Positions 25,321 through 33,423 of a DNA stretch of 38,969 bases are shown here, piece by piece. This DNA is from an uncultured Clostridia bacterium (GTDB taxonomy: Bacteria > Bacillota > Clostridia > UBA1381), in contig CALXSS010000014.1 in NCBI GenBank assembly GCA_944391225.1, positions 1 through 38,969 on the forward strand, read 5' to 3'. The position numbers and the translations under genes are program-made. The notes below the pieces were generated by a model, which was given only the letters and a program-made list of their open reading frames with translations, was not told where the DNA came from and did no database searches. Numbering within the stretch: position 1 is the stretch's first letter; every line of letters begins with the position of its first letter.

Positions 25321-26340
25321 ATGGAAACTTTGATACTTGGAACAGATGAACGATCGATAGAAAAAGCAGGAAAAATAATAGCCGGAGGCGGACTTGTGGC
25401 GTTCCCTACAGAAACGGTATATGGTCTTGGAGCGAGCGCTTTCAGGGAGGATTCGGTAAAAAAGATATATGAGGCAAAGGGCAGACCGTCCGATAATCCT
25501 CTGATAGTTCATATTGCTGATGTTACTGATATAGACAGGCTCACAGCAGAATGCAGTGAAAAGGCGAGGGCACTTATAGAGGCGTTCATGCCCGGACCGT
25601 TCACAGTGATACTGAAAAAGAGCGGAGCGATACCCGATACTGTGACAGCAGGAATGGATACAGTAGCTGTAAGGTATCCTGAGAATGAAACTGCTCAGCG
25701 GCTGATACGCGCAGCGGGAGTGCCGATAGCGGCGCCGAGCGCTAACTTATCAGGAAAGCCGAGCCCCACAGAGGCGAGACATGTTATAGATGATATGACG
25801 GGCAGGATAGATGCCGTTATAGACGGAGGCAGCTGTGATGTGGGGGTGGAATCGACAATAGTTGATGCCTCAGGCGTCATTCCGGTCCTGCTGAGACCGG
25901 GCGGCATAACATATGAGCAGATAAAGAGTGTGGTTCCCGAGGCGGTAATAGATCCGAATATACTGAGATCGCTTGACGAGGGCGAGAGGCCGAGGTGTCC
26001 GGGAATGAAGTATAAGCACTATGCGCCGGAGGCTGAGGTAACTGTTGTAGAGGGCGATATGGCGGCGGCGCGGCGTAAGATAGGCGAGCTGCTTGAAGAA
26101 AATGCCGATAAGGTGTGTGGAGTGCTTACAATGTCAGAAAACGCATACGACAGCGCCGTGATACTGTGCGGAGGAAAGACAAACCGTGAATATGCAAGGA
26201 ATCTATTTGCAATGCTGCGCGAGTTTGACAGGCTGGGCGTTGAGGTAGTGTTCGCCGAGTTTGAGGAGCGAGATGGATATGGGCTCGCAGTGCGAAACAG
26301 GCTTTATAAGGCAGCAGCGCAGCGTGTTATACATGTCTGA
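25321..26340 (+). CDS. ywlC: L-threonylcarbamoyladenylate synthase (Sua5/YwlC)
   Basis: This enzyme makes threonylcarbamoyl-AMP from threonine, bicarbonate and ATP, the first step of the t6A modification of ANN-decoding tRNAs. The N-terminal YrdC domain (1-200) has the motifs AFPTETVYGLGASA, KGRPSDNPLIVHI and PSANLSGKPSPT. A C-terminal Sua5 domain (about 215-339) makes it the long Sua5 form, not the short TsaC. TsaD, the next enzyme in the path, is encoded 2 kb downstream (27326), but TsaB and TsaE are not in the window. Confidence 0.94.
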   Translation: METLILGTDERSIEKAGKIIAGGGLVAFPTETVYGLGASAFREDSVKKIYEAKGRPSDNPLIVHIADVTDIDRLTAECSEKARALIEAFMPGPFTVILKKSGAIPDTVTAGMDTVAVRYPENETAQRLIRAAGVPIAAPSANLSGKPSPTEARHVIDDMTGRIDAVIDGGSCDVGVESTIVDASGVIPVLLRPGGITYEQIKSVVPEAVIDPNILRSLDEGERPRCPGMKYKHYAPEAEVTVVEGDMAAARRKIGELLEENADKVCGVLTMSENAYDSAVILCGGKTNREYARNLFAMLREFDRLGVEVVFAEFEERDGYGLAVRNRLYKAAAQRVIHV

Positions 26341-26375
26341 GTAAGACATATTTTGGGAAAGGAGTTGGAGTGATA

Positions 26376-26837
26376 ATGAGTGAGACCAGACCGTTAAAGG
26401 TATTATTTGTATGTACCGGGAATACCTGCCGCAGCGCAATGGCTGCAGCAATGCTCAATGATATAGCGGTGAAAAATGATCTTGATGTACTTATCGACAG
26501 CGCTGGAGTGTTTGCGGAAATTGGCGCAAAGGCAACTGATGAGGCAGTAAAAGCGATGGCGGCGCGCGGCATAGATCTTAGTAGTCACCGCACCAAGCCG
26601 CTTACAGACGAGCTTATAAGCGCAGCGGATATAATTCTTGTTATGACCGGAGCGCATAAGCAGCTTATAGCGTCAATGGCGCCTGGCAAGGTGTATACTC
26701 TTAAGGAATATGCCGGAGACGAGGGCGATATATCTGATCCGTTTGGCGGAGATGATGAGGAGTATGAGCAGACAGCTGGCGAGATATACGATGCGCTCGT
26801 GGATATAGCCGAAAAGCTGCCTGTAGAGGATAAATAA
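26376..26837 (+). CDS. ywlE: Low-molecular-weight protein arginine phosphatase
   Basis: This 153-residue enzyme has the Cys-(X)5-Arg phosphatase loop CTGNTCRS near the N-terminus and the general-acid aspartate in SDPFGG. The Thr in GNTCR is the residue that makes YwlE specific for phospho-arginine rather than phospho-tyrosine. It opposes the kinase McsB, which is not in this window. The start is ATG 26376 after TTGGAG; the GTG at 26370 overlaps that site. Neighbouring ywlC and ywlE also lie close together in Bacillus. Confidence 0.9.
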   Translation: MSETRPLKVLFVCTGNTCRSAMAAAMLNDIAVKNDLDVLIDSAGVFAEIGAKATDEAVKAMAARGIDLSSHRTKPLTDELISAADIILVMTGAHKQLIASMAPGKVYTLKEYAGDEGDISDPFGGDDEEYEQTAGEIYDALVDIAEKLPVEDK

Positions 26838-26838
26838 G

Positions 26839-27300
26839 ATGTTTTTTTTGGGGGATATAGATTTGAGAATAAGAGAAATGACAGAGGAGGATATTCCTTT
26901 CGTGTCATCGCTTGATTGTGATGTGTTCCGCACCGGTTGGACGGAGGAGCAGTACAGGGGCGAGCTTGAAAAGGAATTTGCTCATTATTATATAGCGGAG
27001 TCGCAGGGTATAAGAGTCGGCTTTGCCGGAGTATGGTGTATTTACGAGACGGCGGAGGTATCGCGCATAGCTGTCAGGAGCGATATGCGCAGGCAGGGCA
27101 TAGGCGGCGCGCTGCTGAATATGCTTATAGAAAAGGCGAGGCGGAGCGGCTGCGACAGAATGATGCTCGAGGTGCGTTCGGGGAACGCATCGGCGGAGCG
27201 GTTGTACAGCAGGAACGGCTTCAGTGAAACGGCTTTGCGGCGAAATTATTATGTTGACGGCGACGCGCTCATAATGACGCTTGAGCTGAGCAGGTTATAA
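26839..27300 (+). CDS. rimI: Ribosomal protein S18-alanine N-acetyltransferase family (RimI)
   Basis: This GNAT acetyltransferase has the acetyl-CoA-binding R/Q-x-x-G-x-G/A motif [10 protein letters not shown], and the strand VSRIAVR before it. [19 protein letters not shown] is a strong RimI signature. RimI acetylates the N-terminal alanine of ribosomal protein S18, and in many genomes its gene lies beside tsaD, as here. The ATG at 26839 is 8 nt after GAGGA. A TTG at 26863, preceded by GGGGGATATAGAT as in the carboxypeptidase gene, would give a more typical 145-residue protein, so the start is open. Confidence 0.87.
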   Translation: MFFLGDIDLRIREMTEEDIPFVSSLDCDVFRTGWTEEQYRGELEKEFAHYYIAESQGIRVGFAGVWCIYETAEVSRIAVRSDMRRQGIGGALLNMLIEKARRSGCDRMMLEVRSGNASAERLYSRNGFSETALRRNYYVDGDALIMTLELSRL

Positions 27301-27325
27301 AAATGAAAGGTATACGGGCATAGAG

Positions 27326-28369
27326 ATGCAGGATATATATATATTGGGAATAGAGAGCTCATGTGATGAAACTGCAGCGGCAGTTGTGAAAAACGGCAGA
27401 GAGATACTGTCAAATGTCATAGATTCACAGATAGAGATACATAAGGTATACGGAGGAGTGGTGCCGGAGATCGCGTCGAGGCGTCATATTGAAACGATAA
27501 ATGCGGTCGTTGACAGTGCGCTTGAGCAGGCGGGAGTGACGTGGGAGGATATAACCGCTATCGCGGTTACCTATGGTCCGGGTCTTGTAGGGGCTTTGCT
27601 TGTAGGTGTTTCAACGGCTAAGGCTCTTGCATATGCTTTAAAAAAGCCGCTTGTGGCGGTGCATCATATAAAGGGGCATATCTGTGCCAACTATGCGGCT
27701 CATCCGGAGCTGGAGCCGCCGTTTACGTGTCTTGTAGCCTCCGGCGGACACAGTCATATAGTATATGCCAAGGGCTATACGGAATATGAGATAATGGGTA
27801 TGACGCGCGATGACGCCGCCGGCGAGGCTTTCGACAAGATAGCGAGAGTTCTCGGACTGGGCTATCCGGGCGGTCCAAAGATCGACGCATTGGCAAAAGA
27901 GGGAGATCCTCACGCGGTAGAGTTTCCGCGCGTAAGAATGGATAAGATTGATAAAAATGATAAGGCGTCGCTTGACTTTTCATTCAGCGGTGTAAAGACA
28001 GCGGTCATAAATCATATACATCGGCTGGAACAGCGCGGCGAGGAATACAGCAGGGCTGATATTGCCGCTTCGTTCCAGAATGCAGTAACAGACGCGTTGT
28101 GCGAGCATACAATAGAGGCTGCGCAGCGCAGAGATTCGGATAAAATAGTTCTTGCAGGCGGTGTTGCAGCAAACTCAGCTTTAAGGGACAAGATGCGGAA
28201 AATGGCAGGCGAAAAGGGCATAAATGTCTATTGTCCGCCTCTTGTGCTGTGTACCGATAATGCGGTGATGATAGCGGCAGCGGGATATTATGAATATATT
28301 TCAGGCAGCAGGGCGGGTATGAGCCTTAACGCGTGCGCGTCGCTCACGCTTGAAAATGAAAAGGAGTGA
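27326..28369 (+). CDS. tsaD: tRNA N6-adenosine threonylcarbamoyltransferase
   Basis: TsaD transfers the threonylcarbamoyl group to A37 of tRNA in complex with TsaB and TsaE. The 347-residue protein has the ASKHA fold with [13 protein letters not shown] at the N-terminus, the metal-binding His114-x3-His118 (HHIKGH), the glycine-rich [11 protein letters not shown], and [15 protein letters not shown]. The C-terminal [11 protein letters not shown] and [13 protein letters not shown] motifs complete it. The ATG at 27326 has only a distant AAAGG. The TGA stop lies within the ribosome site of aroB. Confidence 0.96.
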   Translation: MQDIYILGIESSCDETAAAVVKNGREILSNVIDSQIEIHKVYGGVVPEIASRRHIETINAVVDSALEQAGVTWEDITAIAVTYGPGLVGALLVGVSTAKALAYALKKPLVAVHHIKGHICANYAAHPELEPPFTCLVASGGHSHIVYAKGYTEYEIMGMTRDDAAGEAFDKIARVLGLGYPGGPKIDALAKEGDPHAVEFPRVRMDKIDKNDKASLDFSFSGVKTAVINHIHRLEQRGEEYSRADIAASFQNAVTDALCEHTIEAAQRRDSDKIVLAGGVAANSALRDKMRKMAGEKGINVYCPPLVLCTDNAVMIAAAGYYEYISGSRAGMSLNACASLTLENEKE

Positions 28370-28374
28370 AAATA

Positions 28375-29454
28375 TTGGATAGATTACGTGTAGATCTGGG
28401 ATTAAATTCATATGACATATGCTTTACCGACAGCTTTGACGGGCTGGCAAAGGAGCTGAGGGCGATAAACGCGCCTGAAAAGCTGCTCATAGTGACAGAT
28501 TCAAATGTAGAGGGGCTGTATGCAGACGAGCTTGTGAAAACTCTCGAAAGGGACGGCTATAAAAGCGCGGTATATGCGTTCCCTGCCGGAGAGGAAAACA
28601 AGAATATGGAGTCGATACTCGGTATCTGCCGGGCGTGTATAGAGAACGGTCTTGACAGAAAGAGTATGATACTTGCTCTGGGCGGTGGAGTAGTAGGCGA
28701 TATGGCAGGCTTTGCTGCGGCGATATATATGCGAGGCATTGATTTTGTGCAGATACCAACAACACTGCTTTCGCAGTCTGACAGCTCAGTCGGCGGCAAG
28801 ACAGGTATTGATTTTATGGATAGTAAAAATATACTTGGCGCGTTTCATCAGCCGCGGCTCGTGTACATCAATGTAAGCACGCTGAGAACTCTGCCTGAAA
28901 GAGAGTTTATTTCGGGCATGGGCGAGGTAATAAAGCATGGAGTGATACGCGATAACGCGTTCTATGCATTTTTAAAGGAAAACACGGCAGAGGTAAGATC
29001 GCTCGATACTGACGTGCTCATAAAGATGGCGAAGCGCAACTGTGAGATAAAGGCCGAGGTAGTAGAGCAGGACGAAAAGGAAAACGGGCTGAGAGCGATA
29101 TTGAATTTTGGTCATACCATAGGTCATGCTGTCGAATCATCGTTTAATTTCAAGAAAACTCACGGCGAATGTGTAGGATTAGGAATGGCGGCGGCAGCAT
29201 ATATATCAAAAGAGCGAAAAATGATAAGCGAGCAGGAGCTTGAGGATATAGAGTCGGTTCTGAAAGAATATGGATTTGAGATCAGAGCTGAAATAGATGA
29301 TCCGTCAAGAGTGTATGATTTTATGCAGAAGGATAAAAAGAAAACGGCAGGGAAGCTGAAATTTGTTCTGCCGCTGCGTATAGGCGAGGTCATGCAGACG
29401 AGAGATGTGACAGAAAGCGAGATATTTGCCGCGATAGGTCATATATCTAAGTGA
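28375..29454 (+). CDS. aroB: 3-dehydroquinate synthase
   Basis: AroB converts DAHP to 3-dehydroquinate, the second step of the shikimate pathway, using NAD+ and a divalent metal. The 359-residue protein shows the NAD-binding ALGGGVVGDMAGF, IPTTLLSQSDSSVGGKTGID and metal ligands in MGEVIKHG, NFGHTIGHAVE and THGECVGLGM. The chosen start is TTG 28375, 8 nt after AAAGGAG. The alternative GTG at 28366 overlaps that site and the tsaD stop. The end has no hairpin with a T tract, but the gap to lspA has complex fold potential. Confidence 0.94.
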   Translation: MDRLRVDLGLNSYDICFTDSFDGLAKELRAINAPEKLLIVTDSNVEGLYADELVKTLERDGYKSAVYAFPAGEENKNMESILGICRACIENGLDRKSMILALGGGVVGDMAGFAAAIYMRGIDFVQIPTTLLSQSDSSVGGKTGIDFMDSKNILGAFHQPRLVYINVSTLRTLPEREFISGMGEVIKHGVIRDNAFYAFLKENTAEVRSLDTDVLIKMAKRNCEIKAEVVEQDEKENGLRAILNFGHTIGHAVESSFNFKKTHGECVGLGMAAAAYISKERKMISEQELEDIESVLKEYGFEIRAEIDDPSRVYDFMQKDKKKTAGKLKFVLPLRIGEVMQTRDVTESEIFAAIGHISK

Positions 29455-29584
29455 TAAGAATAAGTGGCGGCAGAAAAGCGCAGCATACCGTTTGAAACAC
29501 TCGCCTTAGTGCATGGGTAACGACGGTTTGCAGTGAGCTGTTTTTCTGGGGCATTTGCTGAAAATATATTTATAAGAGGATCCT

Positions 29585-30085
29585 ATGAGAAAAATGAGTT
29601 TCAAAGCCGGAACAGTAGTGTGGGCGGCAGCCGCAGCGGCAGTTCTGGCAGCCGACAGATTGGTAAAGGCATGGATAATGGGGAATTGTACGCCCGGAGA
29701 GATATTCGGGGAGCTGCCTTTCGTGTCTGATTTCATATATGTTAAAAACACCGGAGCAGCATTTTCGCTGCTCAGCGGCAACACAGGTATATTGAGCGCA
29801 GTATCGGTGCTGTTCTGCATAGCGGCGGTAGTGTTCTGGATAATGAAAAAGCCGGAGCATGGTCTTTTGCGCGGAGCAGTGGCAATGCTCTTTGCCGGCG
29901 CGCTTGGAAATGCGATAGACAGGATAGCATATGGCTTTGTTGTTGATTTCATATCTATAAAATGGTTTGATTTTCCGGTTTTCAATATAGCTGATATTGC
30001 CATAGTTCTGGGCGCCGCGGCAGCGGTGATATATGTTTTTTTCTTCGATAAGACGGATAGTCAAAAGGAGAAGCCTGATGAATGA
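29585..30085 (+). CDS. lspA: Lipoprotein signal peptidase (signal peptidase II)
   Basis: LspA cleaves the signal peptide of prolipoproteins in the membrane. The 166-residue protein has four hydrophobic helices and the catalytic dyad Asp121 (GFVVDFI) and Asp137 (FNIADIA). Also present are DRLVKAW in helix 1, KNTGAAFSLL and GNAIDRIAYG. The ATG follows AGAGGATCCT. It overlaps the start of the pseudouridine synthase gene by 8 nt, so the two form an operon as in many Firmicutes. It would process the GerMN lipoprotein encoded at 11962. Confidence 0.95.
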   Translation: MRKMSFKAGTVVWAAAAAAVLAADRLVKAWIMGNCTPGEIFGELPFVSDFIYVKNTGAAFSLLSGNTGILSAVSVLFCIAAVVFWIMKKPEHGLLRGAVAMLFAGALGNAIDRIAYGFVVDFISIKWFDFPVFNIADIAIVLGAAAAVIYVFFFDKTDSQKEKPDE

Positions 30086-30980
30086 GATAGTGCTCACCGC
30101 TGAGGAAAAGACATCTGAAAGACTTGACAAATATATATCTGAGCACACTGAGCTTTCGCGCAGCTATGCAGCCAAGCTCACAGAGGAGGGGCTTGTGGCT
30201 GTAAACGGGGCGGCGGCATATAAAAAATATAAGCTCATGGGCGGAGAGAGGATAGAGATAAGCGTTCCCGAACCGGAGACCTTAGAGGCTCTGCCGCAGG
30301 ATATACCAGTTGATATTGTGTATGAGGACGATCAGCTCATAGTGGTAAATAAGCCGCAGGGTATGGTTGTGCATCCGGCGCCGGGCAACCCTGACGGAAC
30401 ACTGGTGAACGGTCTGCTTTATCATTGCAGTCTCAGCGGGATAAACGGAGTAATACGCCCCGGGATAGTTCACCGCATCGACAAGGACACATCGGGTCTG
30501 CTGGTCGTGGCAAAAACAAACGCCGCGCATGAGTCTCTGGCTGCGCAGCTGAAGGAGCGTAAAGCGCTGCGCCGCTATTACTGCATCGTAAACGGGAATA
30601 TACGCGAGGATGAGGGAGTAATAGATAAGCCTATAGGCAGACATCCTATAGACAGAAAGCGCATGGCAGTTATAGAGGGCGGCAGAGAGGCAGTGACACA
30701 TTACAGGGTGTTGGAAAGATTCAAGGGGTATTGTCTTGTCGAATGTACTCTTGAAACAGGCAGAACGCATCAGATAAGGGTACATATGTCGTATATAGGT
30801 CACAGTATCGTCGGTGATCCTGTATATGGCATAAAAAAAGAGAGATTTAAGACAAACGGGCAGCTGCTTCACGCCAAGACTATAGGCTTTGTTCATCCAA
30901 CAACTGGCGAGCTTATGGAATTTGACTCAGAGCTTCCGGAATATTTTACTGATATACTGGAAAAACTCAGAAAATTTTAA
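30078..30980 (+). CDS. RluD-family 23S rRNA pseudouridine synthase
   Basis: The 300-residue enzyme has an N-terminal S4 domain (about 13-75; ERLDKYISEHTELSRSYAAKL) and the RluA-family catalytic domain with the nucleophile Asp in HRIDKDTSGLLVVAK. It also shows DQLIVVNKPQGMVVHP and ETGRTHQIRVHM. Members convert uridines in 23S rRNA helix 69 to pseudouridine; the exact sites are not decidable here. The ATG at 30078 follows AAAGGAGAAGCCTG. The upstream in-frame start at 30033 would overlap lspA by 53 nt and is unlikely. Confidence 0.93.
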   Translation: MNEIVLTAEEKTSERLDKYISEHTELSRSYAAKLTEEGLVAVNGAAAYKKYKLMGGERIEISVPEPETLEALPQDIPVDIVYEDDQLIVVNKPQGMVVHPAPGNPDGTLVNGLLYHCSLSGINGVIRPGIVHRIDKDTSGLLVVAKTNAAHESLAAQLKERKALRRYYCIVNGNIREDEGVIDKPIGRHPIDRKRMAVIEGGREAVTHYRVLERFKGYCLVECTLETGRTHQIRVHMSYIGHSIVGDPVYGIKKERFKTNGQLLHAKTIGFVHPTTGELMEFDSELPEYFTDILEKLRKF

Positions 30981-31007
30981 ATTTTTTATAAATCTTTATT
31001 ATATTGC

Positions 31008-31036
31008 TTGCTTTTTTAGATGAAAAGGAGTATTAT
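31008..31036 (+). promoter_or_regulatory. Candidate promoter of the ddl-murI operon
   Basis: TTGCTT (31008-31013), 17 bp, TATTAT (31031-31036), about 107 nt upstream of the ddl start. The -35 is weak. Confidence 0.4.
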
Positions 31037-31142
31037 AAAGAGGTATACAGCAATACAAATAGGCGCGAAAATGCGTATATATGCAAACATTTAGACGCAT
31101 CAGCCGTAAATGCCGCGGATCGGCGGCGGAATGGAGAATAGT

Positions 31143-32207
31143 ATGAATTCAAAAAAGAATGTATGTGTAATATTCGGCGGTGAATCGCCTGAACACGATA
31201 TATCTCAGAAATCTGTAACATCGATATTGAATAATCTGGATAAGGATAAGTATAATATATATATCTTAGGTATAACAAAGACTGGTAAATGGCTGCTTTA
31301 CAGCGGCAGCTGGGAGCTGATAGAGAACGGCGACTGGGAAAAACAGGATAGTCAGCTTAAAACAGCGTTCATCTCTCCTGATGCGTCACAGCACGGTATA
31401 GTTGTTTGCGACGATAAATGCGAGGTCATCGGTATAGATGTGATATTCCCCGTTCTTCACGGCGAATATGGCGAGGACGGCACAGTGCAGGGCTTGTTTG
31501 AGCTTTCGCATATACCGTATGTCGGTATGGGAGTGCTCTCCTCAGCAATAGGCATGGACAAGACATTTTCAAAGGTAGTATTTGAGGCTGCGGGTATCCC
31601 GCAGGCTAAATGGACAGTGGTCACAGCTGACGAGGATTTTAAAAAGAGAGCAGATGATATAGAAAAAGAGCTTGGTTATCCTTGCTTTGTCAAGCCGGCA
31701 AGACTTGGCTCGTCTGTGGGTATAGGCAAGGCGCACGATCGTGCTGAGCTTGAGGAGGCGCTCAGGTTTGCCGCATGCTTCGACAGGCGGATACTTGTTG
31801 AGGAATTTATAGACGGTCATGAGGTAGAATGCGCCGTGCTCGGAAATTCAGATGTAAAAGCGGCAACTGTCGGCGAGATCAAGCCGACTGTAGAATACTA
31901 TGATTTTGACGCGAAATATGTGGATGATTCAACGGAGCTTGTTATTCCGGCAGAGCTTCCTGATGAGACTATAGAAAAGATAAGGGAGTATTCTGTTAGA
32001 GCGTTCAAGGCGCTGGACGGACAGGGGCTTTCGCGTGTTGATTTCTTTGTAAAATACGCTGATGGCGGCGTAATACTTAATGAAATAAACACATTGCCCG
32101 GATTTACAAATATAAGCATGTATCCTAAGCTCTGGGGCGCGGTAGGCACAGGCTATACCGAGCTGCTTGATAAGCTTATTGATCTTGCGCTGGAGAGAGT
32201 GAAATAA
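31143..32207 (+). CDS. ddl: D-alanine--D-alanine ligase
   Basis: Ddl joins two D-Ala with ATP for cell-wall precursor synthesis in the cytoplasm. The 354-residue ATP-grasp protein has the N-terminal VIFGGESPEHDIS, FPVLHGEYGEDGTVQG, FVKPARLGSSVGIGKA, DFDAKY, and C-terminal SRVDFF...EINTLPGFT. EYYDFDAKY in the omega loop carries the Tyr of D-Ala-D-Ala ligases (not the D-Ala-D-Lac type), so no vancomycin-resistant specificity is indicated. The start is ATG 31143 after GGAGA. ATG 31131 is a possible alternative. The stop overlaps the murI start by one base (TAATG). Confidence 0.94.
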   Translation: MNSKKNVCVIFGGESPEHDISQKSVTSILNNLDKDKYNIYILGITKTGKWLLYSGSWELIENGDWEKQDSQLKTAFISPDASQHGIVVCDDKCEVIGIDVIFPVLHGEYGEDGTVQGLFELSHIPYVGMGVLSSAIGMDKTFSKVVFEAAGIPQAKWTVVTADEDFKKRADDIEKELGYPCFVKPARLGSSVGIGKAHDRAELEEALRFAACFDRRILVEEFIDGHEVECAVLGNSDVKAATVGEIKPTVEYYDFDAKYVDDSTELVIPAELPDETIEKIREYSVRAFKALDGQGLSRVDFFVKYADGGVILNEINTLPGFTNISMYPKLWGAVGTGYTELLDKLIDLALERVK

Positions 32208-33016
32208 TGGATAACAGAAGCATTGGTGTGTTTGATTCGGGACTGGGCGGTCTTACGGCGGTAAAGCAGATAATGAAGCTGCTCCCGAACGAGAGCATAA
32301 TCTATTTCGGCGATACCGGACGTGTGCCGTATGGTACCCGTTCAAAGGAAACAATACTGAAATACACTCACAGCGATATTAATTTTCTGCTGAGTCATGA
32401 TGTTAAAATAATCGTAATTGCATGCGGAACGGCGTCATCTGCCGCATTGCCGCATATAAAGAGAGAGTTTGATGTTCCTATAGTTGGAGTGGTAGACGCA
32501 GCAGGATATGAGGCTGTACGCGTTACAAAAAACAAGCGGATAGGGATAATAGGAACAACTGCCACAATAAACAGCGGAGCGTATCAGAAATACATAAACG
32601 AGTACGACAGCGAGATAAAAACTTTCGAGCAGGCGTGTCCGCTGTTTGTGCCGTTGGTCGAGAACGGTCATTTTGATACAAAGGTGACAGAGCTTGTTAT
32701 TGATGAATACTTAAGGGATATACGCGCAGCCGACGTGGATACGCTTATAATGGGCTGCACACATTATCCTCTTTTGAAAAATGCTATTTCAAGATACATG
32801 GGCGATGGGGTGCAGCTCATAAGTCCTGGCGAGGAGGTAGCAAAGTATCTTATCAAAAAGCTTGGAGGGAATCTGCGTCATTCTCCGGCAGCCGAGCAGG
32901 ACAGGTATCATTATTATGTGAGCGACAGCATAGAGAGCTTTGAAGAGCTTGGCAGTATATTCCTTGAAACAAAGATCAACGGACAGGTGAGCAAGGTTGA
33001 CATTGAAAAATACTAA
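32207..33016 (+). CDS. murI: Glutamate racemase
   Basis: MurI makes D-glutamate for peptidoglycan with two catalytic cysteines. The 269-residue protein shows GVFDSGLGGLTAVKQI, DTGRVPYGTRS, the first catalytic Cys in IACGTASS and the second in MGCTHYPLL. The usual ACNTAS is replaced here by ACGTAS, so the Asn after the first Cys is a Gly, a change I associate with some Clostridia. It is translationally coupled to ddl, so D-Glu and D-Ala-D-Ala supply share one operon. Confidence 0.94.
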   Translation: MDNRSIGVFDSGLGGLTAVKQIMKLLPNESIIYFGDTGRVPYGTRSKETILKYTHSDINFLLSHDVKIIVIACGTASSAALPHIKREFDVPIVGVVDAAGYEAVRVTKNKRIGIIGTTATINSGAYQKYINEYDSEIKTFEQACPLFVPLVENGHFDTKVTELVIDEYLRDIRAADVDTLIMGCTHYPLLKNAISRYMGDGVQLISPGEEVAKYLIKKLGGNLRHSPAAEQDRYHYYVSDSIESFEELGSIFLETKINGQVSKVDIEKY

Positions 33017-33413
33017 AAATCACGGTGAGTTCAGGATCAGGGTCATAAATGATCAGACATCGGCGGGTGAAACTGACAGAATAGAAGAAAGCGCCGTTGG
33101 AACATACAGAACAGAAAAGGGTAAATTCTATATTAAATACAGAGTAAATGAGTATCTGAATATGATAAGGATAGACGGCGGCACTGTAACTGTCAGCCGC
33201 AGCGGCGATATACGGTCGCAGATGCGGTATGAGGCAGGAAAGAGCACAGAATTTGTCTATAGCACACCATATGGTGATATACAAATGAAGCTGCACACGA
33301 GTCTTGTTGAGAGCAATCTTGATAGTGAGGGCGGAATGGTAAGGCTTGAATATATTCTTGATACGGGCGGAGATAAATATAAAAACAGCATGAGAATAAT
33401 TATAGAAAGGTAG
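32997..33413 (+). CDS. DUF1934 domain-containing protein
   Basis: The 138-residue protein fits the DUF1934 (YwiB-like) family, which has a calycin-like beta-barrel fold; function is unknown. Landmarks are TEKGKFYIKYRVNEY, RIDGGTVTVSRSGDIRSQMRYEAG and LDSEGGMVRLEYIL. The only plausible start is TTG 32997 (with AAGG before it), overlapping the murI end by 20 nt in another frame. The gene lies between murI and a ctpA-like protease, in the same transcript. Confidence 0.8.
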   Translation: MTLKNTKNHGEFRIRVINDQTSAGETDRIEESAVGTYRTEKGKFYIKYRVNEYLNMIRIDGGTVTVSRSGDIRSQMRYEAGKSTEFVYSTPYGDIQMKLHTSLVESNLDSEGGMVRLEYILDTGGDKYKNSMRIIIER

Positions 33414-33423
33414 ATTATAGTTT

